Origin: Psychromarinibacter sp048262455
GTDB lineage: Bacteria; Pseudomonadota; Alphaproteobacteria; Rhodobacterales; Rhodobacteraceae
NCBI GenBank assembly: GCA_048262455.1
Contig: JBLXFD010000022.1
Span: 1-64,000, forward strand
Length of the DNA stretch: 64,000 nt
Direction of reading: 5' to 3'
A program made the translations under genes and the position numbers. Shown here piece after piece: positions 62,008 through 64,000 of this stretch (within the stretch, counting starts at the first letter, position 1; each line of letters starts with the position of its first letter). The notes under the pieces are model-generated. The model did no database searches. It was not told the DNA's origin and saw only the letters and a list, made by a program, of their open reading frames with translations.

Positions 62008-63873
62008 GTGCCGCATTTCCGGACGAACCCCGTGTTCCGCTTCTTCGAGACCCTCGTCGACCCGTACACCGCGTACGAGGCCACCGACCGGCCGCCGCAA
62101 CGGCTGCTGCCGTTCCTGCTGGACTATGCCCGGCCGTTCCGGCGCGTGTTCTGGCTGGCGGCGATCCTGTCGGTGATGGTGGCCACGGTCGAGATCGGGC
62201 TGATCTTCTACATGGGCCGGCTGGTGGACCTGCTGAGCGCCGGCAATCCCGCCGCGTTCTGGCAGGACTACGGGACAGAGCTGCTGCTGGCGGCGCTGTT
62301 CATCCTGCTGGTGCGGCCGGTGATCCAGATGCTGGACGTGCTGGTGCTGAACAACGCGATCCTGCCGCAGTTCGGCGCGCTGGTGCGCTGGCGGGCCCAT
62401 GCGCAGGTGATGCGGCAGTCGGTCGGCTGGTTCGAGAGCGACTTTGCCGGGCGCATCGCCAACCGCATCATGCAGACGCCGCTGTCGGCGGGCGAGGCGG
62501 TGTTCCAGGTCTTCGACGCGATCACCTTCTCGCTAGCCTACCTGGTGGGCGCGGCGGTGCTGCTGTGGGACGCCGACGTGCGGCTGGTGGTGCCGCTGGC
62601 GGTGTGGTTCGGCCTTTACGCCCTGCTGGTGCGCTGGACGATGCGGCGGGTGGGCCCGGCGTCCAAGGCCGCCTCTGACGCGCGCAGCCAGGTGACGGGG
62701 CGGGTGGTGGACAGCTATTCCAACATCCATTCGGTCAAGCTGTTCGCGCACCACGACCGGGAACTGGAATATGCCCGAGAGGCGATCGAGGGCGCGCGGC
62801 GCAGCTTCGGCGCCGAGATGCGGCTTTATACCATCATGGACGTGGCGCTGGTGGCGCTGAACGGGCTGCTGATCGTCGGCGTGGTGGGCTGGGCGATGCT
62901 GCTGTGGATCAACGGCGCGGCCTCGGTCGGGGTGGTGGCGGCGGCGACGGCGCTGACGCTGCGGCTGAACGCGATGACCGGCTGGATCATGTGGGCGCTC
63001 TCCACCTTCTTCCGCTCGCTCGGCGTGGTGGCCGAGGGGATGGAGACGATTGCCCAGCCGATCACCCTGACCGACACGAAAGGCGCCGTGCCGCTGCGGG
63101 TAACCGAGGGCGTGATCCGGCTGGAGGAGGTCGCGCATCACTACGGCCGCGCGCGCGGCGGGCTGGACCGGGTGACGCTGACGGTGAAGCCGGGCGAGAA
63201 GGTGGGGCTGGTCGGCCGCTCCGGCGCCGGTAAATCGACGCTGGTGAAGCTGCTGCTGCGGTTCTACGACGTGGAATCGGGACGCATCACCGTGGATGGG
63301 CAGGACGTACGGCATGTGACGCAGGACAGCCTGCGCGCGGCAATTGGCGTGGTGCAGCAGGACAGCTCGCTGCTGCACCGTTCGGTCCGCGACAACATCC
63401 TCTACGGCCGTCCCGACGCCTCGGAGGAAGAGATGCTGGCCGCCGCGCGGCAGGCCGAGGCGCATGACTTCATCCTCGACCTGCAGGACCCCCAGGGGCG
63501 GCATGGCTATGACGCCCACGTTGGAGAACGGGGGGTGAAGCTGTCGGGCGGCCAGCGGCAGCGGATCTCGCTGGCGCGGGTGATGCTGAAGAACGCGCCG
63601 ATCCTGGTGCTGGACGAGGCGACAAGCGCGCTCGACAGCGAGGTGGAGGCGGACATACAGCAAAGCCTGTACCGGCTGATGGAGGGCAAGACGGTGATCG
63701 CCATCGCGCACCGGCTGTCGACGCTGGCGCAGCTGGACCGGATCGTGGTGCTGGACGAGGGGCGGATCGTCGAGGACGGCACCCATACGGAACTGCTGGC
63801 GGCGGACCGGCTGTACGCCCGGTTCTGGAACCGGCAGTCGGGCGGTTTCATCGACGTGGAGGCGGCGGAGTAG
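62008..63873 (+). CDS. ABC exporter half-transporter (fused permease and ATPase), first of a pair
   Basis: A 621-aa protein with six membrane helices in the first ~340 residues and a C-terminal ATPase: Walker A GLVGRSGAGKST near 409, signature KLSGGQRQRISLARV near 511, Walker B ILVLDEATSALD and switch AIAHRLSTL. The Q-loop is VVQQDSSLL. It resembles MsbA/MdlB-type multidrug or lipid exporters. GTG start. The next gene begins directly after its stop, suggesting a heterodimer. Confidence 0.9.
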   Translation: MPHFRTNPVFRFFETLVDPYTAYEATDRPPQRLLPFLLDYARPFRRVFWLAAILSVMVATVEIGLIFYMGRLVDLLSAGNPAAFWQDYGTELLLAALFILLVRPVIQMLDVLVLNNAILPQFGALVRWRAHAQVMRQSVGWFESDFAGRIANRIMQTPLSAGEAVFQVFDAITFSLAYLVGAAVLLWDADVRLVVPLAVWFGLYALLVRWTMRRVGPASKAASDARSQVTGRVVDSYSNIHSVKLFAHHDRELEYAREAIEGARRSFGAEMRLYTIMDVALVALNGLLIVGVVGWAMLLWINGAASVGVVAAATALTLRLNAMTGWIMWALSTFFRSLGVVAEGMETIAQPITLTDTKGAVPLRVTEGVIRLEEVAHHYGRARGGLDRVTLTVKPGEKVGLVGRSGAGKSTLVKLLLRFYDVESGRITVDGQDVRHVTQDSLRAAIGVVQQDSSLLHRSVRDNILYGRPDASEEEMLAAARQAEAHDFILDLQDPQGRHGYDAHVGERGVKLSGGQRQRISLARVMLKNAPILVLDEATSALDSEVEADIQQSLYRLMEGKTVIAIAHRLSTLAQLDRIVVLDEGRIVEDGTHTELLAADRLYARFWNRQSGGFIDVEAAE

Positions 63874-64000
63874 ATGCTAGGCCGCGCCGCCACCTGGTTC
63901 GCCACCCTGATCGACGCCGAGCGCCCCGCCGGCGGGCCGCCGCCGCGCAGCCTGGCGCGGTTCCTGCGCTGGCTGCTGGAGGGCGCCTGGCCCGCCATCG
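63874..64000 (+). CDS. Second ABC exporter subunit, 5' end only
   Basis: An open frame from ATG 63874 to the window edge (about 42 codons: MLGRAATWFATLIDAERPAG onward, with SLARFLRWLLEGAWPAI). The N terminus resembles the cytosolic lead and first helix of the preceding ABC protein (FFETLVDPY..RLLPFLLDYARP). It starts immediately after the stop of the first subunit. Only the beginning is visible. Confidence 0.6.
   Translation, partial: MLGRAATWFATLIDAERPAGGPPPRSLARFLRWLLEGAWPAI

Overview
The window is a gene-dense, high-GC stretch of an alphaproteobacterial chromosome. It most resembles Rhodobacterales (Roseobacter/Rhodobacter group). The pointers are the AddAB recombinase, an N-terminally extended HslV, the cassette maf-aroE-coaE-dnaQ / secB-fxsA-Tim44-mltA-smr, HemJ next to rho-mnmE-mnmG-rsmG-parA-parB, and parS sites embedded in coding starts. 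There are no rRNA or tRNA genes, CRISPR arrays, insertion sequences or phage genes. Many genes overlap their neighbour by 1-8 bases (ATGA, GTGA, TGATG junctions).

Layout. 0-4 kb: a surface-polysaccharide block (family 2 glycosyltransferase running off the left edge, KdsB, CysQ-like phosphatase, a divergent ABC-2 permease and an SH3 protein). 4-12.3 kb: an aromatic catabolism locus with homogentisate dioxygenase and fumarylacetoacetase, a class A flavin monooxygenase with a DUF2783 partner, an unusual metallo-beta-lactamase-fold protein, two tiny membrane proteins, a divergent MarR regulator and a thiolase. A perfect 18-bp palindrome fills the spacer of the predicted hmgA promoter. 12.2-18.1 kb: a PPP phosphatase, the complete serine pathway (serA, serC, divergent serB) and an asparaginase II-like protein. 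18.2-27.7 kb: IalB, TsaE, an AmgK/MurU-like peptidoglycan-recycling pair, AddB-AddA and thioredoxin. 27.8-34 kb: hslV and hslU separated by an opposing ammonium transporter gene, then a lipoprotein hydrolase and an MFS permease.

34-47.4 kb is the origin-proximal block. Genes nearest position 39.8 kb point away from it (maf, aroE, coaE, dnaQ leftward; hemJ to parB rightward). The 412-bp gap between maf and hemJ holds several TTATCC-type DnaA-box candidates, a perfect TTAA-N7-TTAA CtrA-type site, a GANTC site and a pyrimidine/AT-rich tract. I read this gap as the candidate chromosomal origin. Two perfect 16-bp parS sites lie 3.2 and 5.1 kb away, inside the first codons of mnmG and rsmG, just ahead of parA-parB.

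47.4-64 kb: hemW, rdgB, rph, divergent hrcA-grpE, mutS, an exported MsrA, argG, a thioesterase, an Hpt protein divergent from a receiver-PP2C phosphatase, two Nudix hydrolases, Hsp33, CCA-adding enzyme and the start of a tandem pair of ABC exporters.
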